From: Cryptomeria japonica
Lineage: Eukaryota; Streptophyta; Pinopsida; Cupressales; Cupressaceae
DNA: 64,000 nucleotides
Assembly (NCBI RefSeq): GCF_030272615.1
Contig: NC_081415.1
Coordinates: 623,225,740-623,289,739, forward strand
Direction of reading: 5' to 3'
Positions 43,861 through 54,904 of the stretch are shown in pieces (positions within the stretch are counted from its first letter, which is position 1; the number at the start of each line of letters is the position of its first letter). The notes beneath the pieces were generated by a model. It did no database searches, had not been told where the DNA came from, and saw nothing but the letters and a program-made list of their open reading frames with translations. The translations under genes were made by a program, and so were the position numbers.

Positions 43861-44213
43861 TTGATATTATTTAGAATCAGCCCAGTATGTATTATCAGAG
43901 ATATCATTCTTTCTGGATTGATGTGGGGATGCTACTACTCAAGGGGAGTAGTTAGCTTTGTGATGCAATGGTTTTTGTTTTTTCTTTGATATTATTGTTA
44001 GATTTCTGGCATTGATGTCAAAGGGGGAGAGATATATGTGAAAAAACAGAGCTTTACAAAGATATCATTCATAGGGGGAGTTTGGTCTTTATTTCAGAAC
44101 TTCATTGCTATATCTTTGTGTGGGAGATTGTTGGTTGTCTTCCATTGGGGGAGACTTGTTTGACATTTCTTGGCACTTGGATTTTTTTCACATCTAGTGT
44201 TGCCATCAATGCC
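43861..44213 (+). other. Copia 1 3' untranslated region with repeated purine tracts
   Basis: Holds A-G-rich strings (caaggggag near 43940, aaagggggagag near 44019, gggggag near 44073 and 44148) before the true polypurine tract. Multiple tracts are a feature of Sirevirus-type copia elements. The ORF at 44082-44264 is not a gene. Confidence 0.55.
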
Positions 44214-44225
44214 AAAAGGGGAGAT
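44214..44225 (+). other. Polypurine tract of copia 1
   Basis: aaaaggggagat immediately before the tgttggcc start of the 3' LTR. Confidence 0.85.
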
Positions 44226-45446
44226 TGTTGGCCATTTGGAGGAGTTGATTATGTGTTGCATTGATGTTTTGTCATTGATGTCAACACTAGCTATTTTGGC
44301 TACTTCACTGGTATCCTTCTGGTCCCAGTAGATTGTTTGGTTTCTGGTTGGATTAGATCATGATGATCTGGTATGCTCCAGTATGTTTGGGTTATGGAAT
44401 TGGCATATTCATGCTACTCAGATTCAAGTTCACTTAGTTAGTTTTGATCGAGTGGTTGGATGTTATCTTGTATACTGGAAAGCTTGGTTTGTTGTTCTGG
44501 TGAGGGTTTCACCAGTAGAGCTTTGTTGAAGATATTTGATGATATGCATAAGTGGTGTTGATGCGGCTTCTATTGGAGATTCAAGATGCTGATGGTGATC
44601 ATTTTTGAGACTTAGTAGATTGGAATCATTGCTTTAGTGTGTGTGGACCTAAATTGGGTCCCGGTTTATCTAGGTTATGGACCGACTTAATTTAATGTGT
44701 GCATTGGACCTCTTGATGTGTTTTTGGGATGTCTTATGGGTTGGATATTATTTGTTTGTTCTTTGGACAACATATTTTATAATTATGTAATTATTTTATT
44801 GTCTAGTGGCCGAGCTTATTGTTTGTGGTCGAGGGTTTGTATATCTATGATGTAAGATCTCATTGTAGATCATAGGTATAGGATAAGGATATGTATGGAG
44901 AAAATAATATAATAATCATTCAAGAAGAGGATTTGGTTTATCATTGATGATCAAGTTGGGTTTATGTAAGAGGTTTTAGTCCTTCGGTATTGAGCTTAAC
45001 TGGAACTGTAGTCAGGCATAAGAGATGCTATCTTTGTAGTTCATTCTTTCCTCCAGATTATAGTCTAGATTTCTATGTAGTTAGTGAGACTCCTTTTGTG
45101 ATGAGTAGTGTGTTGTAGGTTGTTAGCCTTCCTGCAAATGCAAGCCCCTAAATTGTAATCACATACTTACTGCAAAATTATTATCTGACTGTGGGTAGGC
45201 TTCCCACCATGGTTTTTCCCTTTACCGATTTTTCCACGTACAAATCTTGGTGTCATGTGGATGGTATTTATTCTTTGATTGTTGTTTATGCTTAATTGGT
45301 TTATCTGATATTTTGGTATTTGGTTTATGCATTTCAGTATTGATCTTTTGGGTTATGGTATTAAAGTTTTAATTACTTAAGGTTCCAGTAATCTAGTCAC
45401 AAATCCCACCTCTCAGTTGTCTTCGGGTTATTTGAACTGTCTAACA
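44226..45446 (+). repeat. 3' LTR of copia 1
   Basis: 1221 bp, begins tgttggccatttgg and ends gtctaaca. Partner of 24334-25564. Confidence 0.9.
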
Positions 45447-45590
45447 ATAGCTAATGATGAAAAATCATGTGTGCATATTCATTCATGGATGTCACATGCA
45501 AGTGTAATGGTAATTTTGTGTATGCAATACATGGAAATATTGATGATCATTATGTGTCTACAGTGTAATGGTTGTTTATCTATATTTTTC

Positions 45591-48197
45591 ATTGAATGAG
45601 TCTGACGATTTTTTCATCTATTGAAAAATTACCACTTTAATAAAACCTTAGGGAATCTTGAAAAACCATGATAGGATTTTGTAGGGACCCCTCTCATGGC
45701 CCCATAGGTTCAAACAAATTGTTTGTAGGTTCCATGGATTTCGAGTTAGGGCCCGTCAAAGTTTGACAATTTTTAACACTTAGGGCACTCAAAGGACGAC
45801 ATCGGTAGGGTATGACCCCAAGAGTTCAACCAAGTGGAGGGGAAAAATAGGAGCATTCATAGGGTAATAATGCCTAAGTAGACATGTAAAAACCAACGGT
45901 TTGTGATCATGATGAGCAGAACAAGAAATTGGGCATGCGACAACATTTGATTGAATGAGACTAACGATTTTTTGCCTACTGAAAAAATGTTGCCCCAATA
46001 AAACCAGAGGGAATCTTGAGAAAATGAGATAGGATTTTGTATGGACCCCTCTCATGGCCCCGTAGGTTCAAACATATCATTCACAGGTTCCACGAATTCT
46101 AGGTTAGGGCTCATCAAAGTTTGACAATTTTTAGCACTTCGGGTGCTCAAGGGATGACACTAGTAGGGTATGACCTCGAGCGTTCAACCAAGTGGGGTGG
46201 AAAAATATGAGCATGCATAGGTTAAGAATGCCTAACTGGACATGTCAGAACTAATAGTTCATGATCATGATGAGAAGCATGATGAGAAGAATGAGAAATT
46301 AGCCACACGACAACATTTGATTGAATGAGACTGACGATTTTTATCCCTACTGAAAAAATGTTGCCCTAATAAAACCATAGGGAATATGAAAAAAATGAGA
46401 TAGGAGTTTTTATGGACCCCTCTCATGGCCTTGTAGGTTCAAACAGATCATTCACAGGTGACATGGATTCTGAGTTACGGTCTGTCAAAGGTTGATAATT
46501 TTTAGCACTTAGGGAGCTCAAGGGACGACGTCAGTAAGGTATGACCCTGAGCGTTTGACCAAGTGTGGGGGAAAAATAAGAGAATGCATATGATAAGAAT
46601 TCCTATCTAGACATGTCAGAACTAACAGTTTGTGATCACAATGAGCAGAACAAGAAATTGGCGACACGACAACATTTGATTGAATGAGATTGAAAATTTT
46701 TTCGCCAACTGAAAAAATGCTTCCCTAATAAAACTATAGGGAATCTTGAAAAAATGAGATAGGATTTTTTAGGAACCCCTCTCATGGCCTCGTATCTTCA
46801 AACAGATCCTTCAGAGATGCCACGGATTCTAAATTAAGGCTCCTCAAAGTTTGACAATTTTAAGCACTTAGAATGCTCAAGGGACGATGCCGGTAGGGTA
46901 TGACCGCGAGTGTTCGACTGAGTGGGGGGGGGGGAGGGAAATAGGAGCATGCATAGGGTAAGAATGCATAAATTGACTTGTCAGAGCCAATAGTTCATGA
47001 TCACAACGAGAAAAATGAGAAATTGGCCACACAACAATATTTGATTGAATGAGACTAATGATTTTTTTGCCAACTGAAAAAATGCTGCCCTAATAAAACC
47101 ATAGGGAATCATAAAAAATAGAGATAGTATTTTGTAGGGACCCCACTCATGGCCCATAGGTTCAAATAGATCATTCGCAGGTGCCACAGATTCTGAGTTA
47201 GTCCCTGTCAAAGTTTGACAATTTTTAGCACTTAGGGTGCTCAATGGACGATGTTAGTAGGGTATGACCTCGAGCATCCAATTGAGTGGGGAGAGGGGGG
47301 GAAATAGGAGCATGAATAGTGTAATAATTTCTAACTAGACATGTCAGAATTGATGGTTCATGATTATGATGAGAAAAGTAAGAAATTGATCATGCGACAA
47401 CAATTGATTGAATAAGATTGGCGATTTTTGCACCAACTGAAAAAATGCTTCCCTAATAAAATCATAGGGAATATTGAAAAATGAAGATAGTATTTTGTAG
47501 GGACCTCTCTCATGGCCCCGTAGGTTCAAACAGATCATTCGGAGGTGCCACATATTTTGAGTTAGGGCCCATCGAAGTTTGACAATTTTTAGCACTTAGG
47601 GCACTCAAGGGACGATGTCGGTAGGGTATGAACCCAAGTGTTTGACCAAGTGGAGAGGGGGGGGGGAGCATGCATAGGGTAATAATTCCTAACTGGACAT
47701 GTTGAAATTGATGGTTTGTGATCATGACGAGCAAAACGTGAAATTGGCCATGCGACAACATGTGATTGAATGAGGCTAATGATTTTTTCACCAACTGAAA
47801 AAATGTTGCCCTGGTAAAACTGTAGGGAATATTGAGAAAATGAGATAGAAATTTTTAGGGACCCTTCTCATGGCCTCATAGGTTCAAACCAATCATTCAC
47901 ATGTGCCACAAATTCTGAGTTAGGGCCCATCAAAGTTTGACAATTTTAGCACTTAGGGCGGTCAAGGGACGATGTTGGTAGGGTATGACCCTGAGCGTTC
48001 GATCGAGTGGGGTGGGAAAAATAGGAGAATTCATAGGGTAAGAATACCTAATTGTACATGTTGGAACTGATAGTTCATGATCACAACGAGAAAAATAATA
48101 AATTGGCCATGGGACAACATTTGATTGAATGAGACTGGTGATTTTTCACCAACTGAAAAAATGCTACCATAATAAAACCATAGGGAATATTTAAAAC
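45591..48197. repeat. Satellite array, unit of about 360 bp, 7 units and a partial one
   Basis: The phrase attgaatgag (or a close variant) starts units at 45591, 45951, 46320, 46679, 47044, 47407, 47765 and 48124, giving periods of 360, 369, 359, 365, 363, 358 and 359 bp. Units are diverged by scattered substitutions and carry a variable run of G near ggtgtgggggg. The last unit is truncated at about 48197. ORFs at 46981-47794 are repeats of the same non-coding frame and are not genes. Confidence 0.93.
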
Positions 48198-48831
48198 CCA
48201 AGATGAATAATTTCTACACATGAATCCCCCATTGACAAATTTTTACAACTTTTCAGCAATCTTGAGCAATTTTGCCAATATGAGTAACCTATGACTGGAC
48301 ATAACAAATATTGGTCTAGATGACCTTATTATATAAAAAATGATTATATTTCACCTTATTTACATTGAGAATCCATAAAAACACTTTTCTTCCAAATTTG
48401 ACCTTGTGGAGGCCTAATGAGAAAGGAGGTCATTAAATTTTGTGAAGTTTCCAAACACAACCAAATTTAACACTCATGATTTAGATGAAATGAATTATAT
48501 ATAATTTGAAGATTGTACAAACAACACTTACCATGAAATGAAATGAATTCTATTGTACATTAAATAACCATTATTAACCATTGTTAATTATTGGATTGAA
48601 GATTAAAGTTTAAAATGATAACACCACACATGAGCAACAATTTATATGATCAAATATCAACTTCTGTATATATATGAAAATGTCAAATGATTACAAGTGT
48701 ATGTCTATACATAAATATGGTATAAACGCCAACTCAAAAAAAATGTATATCTATATATGTGAATGTATGTTCATATACAAAATATACATGCCAACTAGAC
48801 ATGTAAGCATCCCAAAACTATCTATAACATC
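48198..48831. other. AT-rich DNA after the satellite
   Basis: No gene or repeat recognised. It lies 3' of the minus-strand gene and may include its untranslated region. Confidence 0.45.
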
Positions 48832-50735
48832 CTAAGTTACTAACGGATTATCAAAATCGACCCTCTTTTCTGCATTTCTCGACTTTGAAGGATCCTGCAC
48901 AAGAAAAAACAAACCACAATTAATATTAGCTATATTACATAACTCACATTTGAAAAGTTAACATAAAAATGAACTATAATTGGAATATTCTTGTTTGCCT
49001 CATCTCCATGTTTTCTCTTCAACTTTGGAGGACTCTTGATGCATGTCTTTGGTAGAGGAGGTATGTTTTCAATATTTTCATACACAACCTACATATGTTC
49101 ACAAACATGACATTGATACAAGTTAGCATATAATTGTCACTCATAATAATGAATTATATCTACTAAAAAAAAACAAAAAACACATGTACCTGAGGCATCT
49201 CTTCTTCTTCTTCTTCATCTTCATGTATAGTGGGTGTAGTGAACAAGGATGTGAAGCCAATAATTTTCTATATATATACACAACAAGTATGTGAAACTAT
49301 CAATCTATGTCTAGACGTGTATAATCATTATAAGTTATTTAAACTATTTATTCAATCATATTTGCATTTAATTACGTTTCCCTTGTCCCCAACTACACTA
49401 CTAGATCCTGAATCAAACAACCCCACACTCGTGCTACTTGTGCCTTACAAGAGTAAAATAAGATATACATGCAAGTCACTACATAATCTAATTAATGCCA
49501 ATATAAATGATGAGCATGTGTGTACAATAAAATACAAACGACTAGGTACAATACTATATGTACCATAAAGCTATCAAGGCCAAATGAAATGGCTATCAAG
49601 GTACCCTCCTGGATCCGAATCAACTCTTCCTCTGTCATCAATTGTATGTAAATAAACATTAGTACTTAATATTATCTAAATTATAAATATTCAATTAAAG
49701 TATAGAATGAACTGTGAAAATACAAATCTTACCACTACATCGTGAACATATGATGAAGGTCCCTCCTCACCACTTGTATGCAAGGACTCTCCAGGGTATC
49801 CTCCAGTCCTTGTCATAACATTTGGTGCATCGTGCATCTCATGCACCTCATAATCTATAGTGTGTGTAGGAGGATCAACAGGTTGTCCAACTAGAGCCAA
49901 CAATAGGTGCCCACACATGACACAACTATGGGGAATGGAAATGTGTGGAGCTGAGAAGGACATGTCACCACCATCAGATACACTCCTACCATCAAAAGAA
50001 GGTTGAGCTATTGCCCTAGCCTAAGAAACCAAAAGGCTACTCAAAGAGTGAATAGTTGATATGGTCTGTGATGCTGCTTCACAGATGATATCTGGATGCT
50101 GCACTGGACGTGAGGGATAAATAGGAGGAGGGGGGACATATGGGCATTAGAATACTTTGATTTCCCCAGGTCTATTTTGGGGCATTACCTAAACCAACAC
50201 CCTGGAAATGTTTGATGTCAAAGTAGTTCACATGTTTTCCTAAAACAAACTCAGGATACAATTTTTCAATGAAGTAGAAGGGGACATCAAGATTGTTGTT
50301 GGGTGGTTTATCTAAAACCATCAACGAACGATCCCAAAAGTTTGTCACAATATCATCATTTGTGCACCATTTAATAGAAAGTTTTATTTTTTGGGGGTCT
50401 ATGGGTTGACCAGTGCGGGGATTCACAAACAATGCGGCGATAACGACTTTGGATATCTTGTTATCCTTGATCTCCTTATAGGACAAGCCATTCACATATA
50501 TTTCCCTCATATAATCTCACCACAAAAGAGAGGCATTGGGCTCCTCAATGACAATTTCTATACTCTTTATGATGGATGTGAGGAGATCAAACGTTAGGTT
50601 TAGGCGAGGGATCCTACAATATAAATTTACTATCCCCCTCAATTTGTTCAAATTTTATGCAATTAAATCCTAAATTAAGGTGGGGTTTGGTTGTTATGGT
50701 TGTGGTTGATTAATGTTTTCACTATTATCCCCCAT
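48832..50735 (-). pseudogene. Unrecognised multi-exon gene, decayed by stop codons
   Basis: I do not recognise the family. The first exon starts MGDNSEN at 50735 and runs in one frame to about 50175. It is broken by stops near 50696, 50672, 50660, 50517 and 50172, each one C-to-T step from CAA, CAG or CGA. It includes LSYKEIKDNKISKVVIAALF and VNPRTGQPIDPQKIKLSIKW. The next exon ends at 49733 before a gtaaga donor and contains SCVMCGHLLLALVGQPVDPP. Small exons follow: EELIRIQEGTLIAIS from about 49629, an acidic exon ending EEEEEEMPQ with donor cag|gtacat near 49193, a Lys/Pro-rich exon (SPPKLKRKHGDEANK), and a last exon ending DFDNPLVT and a stop at 48832 after acceptor cttgtgcag. It faces the plus-strand transposase-like gene across the unit. 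It may be an accessory gene of a DNA transposon or a captured host gene. Confidence 0.5.
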
Positions 50736-50932
50736 TTTTAACCTAATTGAATGTAAACAAATGAATTTAGTTAACTAATTTGAACAATTTTGTATTTGAT
50801 TTAAAAAACCTAGTTTTCATGAAAAAAACATATTTTGAATGAAAAAATAAATAAGCATTAAAAAAAAAGTAAAAATTTGAATGAAAATGATGAAAAACAA
50901 TAAAAATCCTACCTTTTATAAATTTGGGTCAC

Positions 50933-51060
50933 AAAATTGGATATCGGGTCCAACCGGATATAATATTTCCTTGAATTCGTGCACCTCATGGGTAAAAAAT
51001 AACCCACGGGGTGTCACAGTCCTCTTTTATTGTCTGAGAGAAATCGGATATCCAATTTTT
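50933..51060. repeat. Palindromic ATTGGATATC motifs at the right edge of the unit
   Basis: aaaattggatatcgggt at 50933 and the inverse-oriented ggatatccaattttt at 51046-51060, about 110 bp apart. This matches in style the motif cluster at 20402-20553 at the other edge. The first of these, with its preceding aaatttgggtcac, resembles 20389-20430 in direct orientation, so the edges are related but not simple terminal inverted repeats. Confidence 0.5.
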
Positions 51061-51429
51061 ATAGTTAAATTATTTTAAAATAATAATATATTGTATAATA
51101 TATATATAATTTTTTTTATATGTAAAATATATATTTAATTTAATTGAGATATAAGCATTACAACTTCAGAAATATAATGAACTATCAAAAAACTCCCAAA
51201 ACAAGACATCCATGACATTGCCATCACAACCCTTCCAAAAGATGGATTTCAAAGTGAGTAGCCAACACCCACTCATCCACCCCTCATACTTAAAAGTACG
51301 AAAAAACTTATTACATCTTACCTATCAAAAAATAGGCATTTCAACTTGAAGTTTAAAGTTCAATTGTAAAATTTAACTGCAAAGAGAGAAAAGAAAAATG
51401 GCACCTATGGGTACCATGCCTATAATAAC

Positions 51430-52197
51430 CTATTCATGATTCCTCTTCACGACTCTTACAACTAAGGCACTCGATTCACCAACCACCCAATTATGGTTAG
51501 AGCCTCCTCTTCCGGCAATTTTTTGCCTCCTTCCTCCTGCTTTCTTACTCTCTGCACCTTGTTGGCTCGAAGAAACCACCCTGCCATCCCGTCTACCTTC
51601 TGCATCATCTCCTGCCTGTTTAGCTAGTTTTGCGGATAGTCTCCTTTTTATTTTCCTCCTAGGGCTCATGTTCTCCACCACTCCCCTGCCACCCTCGTGC
51701 CTGATCATATCTCCTATCTCCATAATCTGGACAAAGATTAAAATCCCTTCCCAACCTCTCTTCACGTCATCCTTGAAACACAATTTAACTTCCTCACGAC
51801 ATCGAAGAAAATGAATGCATGAGTGATGCTCCCTCATCTCCTCATTTTCCTCTAGGACACCTTCTACAAGATTAAATCCCCATCCTGACACCACCCACTC
51901 TAGCAGAGATTCCAAATTTAATAGACATTCTCCTGGAATTAGTCTCTGCAACACATTTTGCACCTCTTCAACTGTGTGTCCCATCTCTAGACCCCAAGCC
52001 ATGAGCATTGAGTAGATTTATGCTTTACACCTGTAACGGTGACCAATGAGAACCACCTCTTCTCTTAAAACTAGGTGAACTGCTTTTAAAAGCTGTGGGT
52101 CTTTAACAAGAAACATTCTCTCAAGTTTCTTTGATGGAATAGGACCACAAAATGCCGACATTAGTTGGGAAGATTCCAAGGTGAAATTAGATTCCAT
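51430..52197 (-). pseudogene. Extra ORF downstream of LINE RNase H
   Basis: Reads as one frame of about 255 codons from ATG at 52197, with a single in-frame TAA at 52018-52020 (one C-to-T step from CAA). The N-terminal two-thirds is neutral to acidic (MSAFCGPIPSKKLERMFLV, SLLEWVVSGWGFNLVEGVL). The C-terminal third is strongly basic with Arg/Lys/Gly-rich stretches (SPRRKIKRRLSAKLAKQ, GGRRQKIAGRGG). No domain is recognised. It lies between RNase H and the A-rich end, so it is probably part of the LINE and may encode a nucleic-acid-binding accessory protein. Alternatively it is a piece of another LINE's ORF1. Confidence 0.55.
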
Positions 52198-52447
52198 TTC
52201 TGAGCTTTATGAAAATTTATAGATATATCTGATAAAACAAGATTTGAAACTAGTTTCACCAACTTGCCAGATCTATTCATTATTAGTGCGGGCATTACGA
52301 AATTGGCATTTAATGCACGGCTCTCCACCATCACCACCAATTCAGAGCATGTTGCAATAACTGCTCATTAACTCACACTTGTGTGGAAAAAAACCATCTT
52401 TTGAAAAGGGATTTGAATTTAATGTCATACCAACTTGGCAATGCATC

Positions 52448-52897
52448 TTAACTCCATTTAACAGTTTCATTTCTGTCATTCCACCACCTCACCTCCCCTG
52501 GCTCGAGTCCACATGCTTCATTTGATAGCTCATCTACAAGAGTGTTTCCCTCTCTTTTCACATGTGAGATGCAATAATTATTGAACATTTTCAATTTTTC
52601 ACTTATTATATTTACATATTTATTTAATTTCCAACACCAAGTATGTCCATTAACCAAATCCTAGACAAAAATTTGGGAATCACCCTCTAAATGTTATTTT
52701 GACACCTTCAGATTAGCTTCTAAATCAACTGCAAGAAGAGTCGCCTGAACTTCCACCTCATTATTAGTGTCATCCTAAAGTCTTCTAGCTCCCTTACACA
52801 TGACCTTTTCTTCATCATCACAAGCCACACATCCCACTCTTGAGATCTGTGGATTTCCTTTTGAAGCTCCATCAAAATATATTTTCACTCACCCCTT
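52448..52897 (-). pseudogene. LINE RNase H domain
   Basis: Starts near 52893 with IYFDGASKGNP, then NEVEVQATLLAVDLEANLK, HLEGDSQIF, and ends HVKREGNTLVDELSNEACG near 52510. The acidic residues of the RNase H active site (D, E, D, D) are all present. Three in-frame stops (after GARRL, after KVSK and before DLVNGH) are each one C-to-T step from CAG or CAA. The domain would have degraded RNA in RNA-DNA hybrids during target-primed reverse transcription. Confidence 0.85.
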
Positions 52898-53309
52898 CTC
52901 TGGTTTTGACCATTTAAACATCTCTCTCTATCCAAATGGTCACTAGCCAGATTAACCCTGGGGAACCCATAAACAGGTCTGGGAGTGATAAGAGGCCACC
53001 TAGCAAGAATTAAACTATTTGTCAAACTATATGGATGTTTCACAAAATTGTGGTTGTGTGTTGCCAATGAGACAATTTTAGAAAATACCTCATTCAATTC
53101 TCCCATAGAGTTTGTCTAATCCTTCCCACTTATCTTGAAATATTTGTTTGTTTCTTTCCTTCCACAATTCCCAAATTACCATAGAGGGCGAGATTGTCCA
53201 TACACTCGAAAGAACAGATTTGCCCTTTTCTTCAAACTAGCTTCGGAGGAGGTCAGTACAATTATCTGGAAGAGGTAATCACCATCTTAATTTATTCAAG
53301 ACAAACCTC
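52898..53309 (-). pseudogene. LINE zf-RVT C-terminal part and linker
   Basis: Continues from the segment interrupted at 61059, with W-RFVLNKLRW, then VWTISPSMVIWELWKERNKQIFQDKW, the usual sequence between zf-RVT and RNase H in plant LINEs. Contains stops. A 5-bp flank of copia 2 lies at 53310-53314. Confidence 0.8.
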
Positions 53310-53314
53310 CACAT

Positions 53315-54842
53315 TGTTGGCATTATAATAGACAAGAAGATGATTGGCATTCCAATTACAATGAGAGATTGTTAGCATTTCAATAAGGATATTGAGAAGG
53401 TTGTTGATGACTATGGATATAACTAATTAAGGATGATTACTATCTTAATATTATTATTTTGTCATTGATGTCAAGAAATTGATTTTCTAATTTACTATGA
53501 TCTTGCCATATCTTAAGAAGTATGATTTGATGAGTATAAAGATGTCGGTAAAAGAAACAGAAAGATTATGATGAATAAGGGGATAAGTTACTCAATGGGC
53601 AACTATTACCGAGTTAGACAATGATGAGATCATGATGTTTAGATTGTTTTGATATCCTAAATATGCTATTGTTTGAAAGGTTAATACTATACTATGTTAC
53701 CAAGCAAAGAACCTAGTCGATAAACCCTAAGGTTATCGCTATCAGTTAATGAAGGAAGAATGTCTACCGAGTGAAGTTTAGTATTTACCGAGTTACAACC
53801 GAGATATAAAAGAATGCATTAAATGTTTACATGTGATATTTAAATGAAGGAAGCTGATGAGCTGGATCAAATTAAATGATTGGTAAGCTATGTATGAAGA
53901 TTGTTAAAGAATCTATGGTAAAGAAAGATCGGTGGGAAGATCTATAGCTCCGATTGAACCGCAATACCCTATGCAAGTTCCAAGGTGAATATGCAAGTTC
54001 CAAGGCAGGGTAAAACATTTTCAGATCAAAGGATACAATGAACCTAGACAAGATTGAAGATCTGATGGCTATGATTGATCATGGGAAATGTGATCAAGGA
54101 GATTAAGCGGTTAGAAGATTGTTTATAAATAGGAAATTGTTGATAAACAATGTATGTGGGCAAGTGTATGCACAAGGATGCTACATAGTGATTATCGAGC
54201 ATAGAAGCTTGAAGACATGTTTTGATAACAGAGTATAGAGACTGATAGAGGGACAAGATAAGTCCTATGAATTGATTGTATTGAGAAAATAAGAATCTGC
54301 TTTAGCATTTTTAGATGTGAAGTTGCAAACATATTTTTATTACTGTTATTTTGAGAAGTAGCAGAAAATCTCTTAACCGAGTGGACTTAACAGTCTTATA
54401 TGTAAATCCTCTAGCAAGGTGACATTCTTATTGAGTGTTTGAAATCCTTTATCAAGGTCACTTCTAACAAAGTGAAGATCCTAACAGATCTGAGGGAAAT
54501 CCCTTAACCAGGTCACATCTAGCAATGTGTTTGTAATCTTTAACATGATTTGCTTTTAACCGAGCATACTCTAGAAGAGTATATTTCTTAGTGGGTCCGA
54601 AATCCCACAGTGGTTTTTCCCTATTTGGGTTTCCACGTTAAATCTGGTGTTATGAGGTTTATATTGTTCATATGCTTTTGATTTTTCATGTTTGATAGTT
54701 TTGGTTATATGACTAATATATATGTTACCGAGGTTGAATCTGATGTTTTTATGGATGATTAAGTTTGTATGATTCACCCCCCCCACCCCTCTTATCTTGT
54801 TGGCTATTGGATCTATACTTACATTAAGTATCAGAACTATCA
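53315..54842 (+). repeat. 5' LTR of copia 2
   Basis: 1528 bp, begins tgttggcattataa and ends aactatca. It closely matches 59512-61058. The latter has an extra short duplication of ggaacctagt..gtaaaccctaa near 59925. Confidence 0.93.
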
Positions 54843-54844
54843 AT

Positions 54845-54856
54845 TAGTATCAGAGC
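54845..54856 (+). other. Primer binding site of copia 2 (initiator tRNA-Met)
   Basis: tagtatcagagc, 2 nt after the 5' LTR. One G-to-A change from the usual tggtatcagagc. Confidence 0.85.
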
Positions 54857-54904
54857 TTTGGACTTTGGAAGAATTTTAAAGGCACTTGAGTTAAAGATCC
54901 AAAG

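Larger units (their letters stand above)
24334..45446 (+). mobile_element. Ty1/copia retrotransposon 1 (old), split by nested insertions
   Basis: LTRs at 24334-25564 and 44226-45446 bracket a gag-pol region on the plus strand. The internal region is cut at 28940/43072 by a solo LTR that itself holds the 12.9-kb gypsy element. Without the insertions the element would be about 7 kb. The flanks gtagt (24329-24333) and atagc (45447-45451) differ by two transitions and are probably a decayed target duplication. The left LTR begins TA rather than TG, again a transition. Several A-G-rich tracts before the 3' LTR resemble those of Sirevirus-type copia elements. Confidence 0.9.

Noticed and set aside
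46981-47794. Minus-strand ORFs of 83-94 codons with shared phrases
   Set aside because: Their similarity to one another comes from the 360-bp satellite, not from a protein family.
49230-49568. 112-codon plus-strand ORF
   Set aside because: Lies opposite the intron/exon region of the minus-strand gene and shows no domain.
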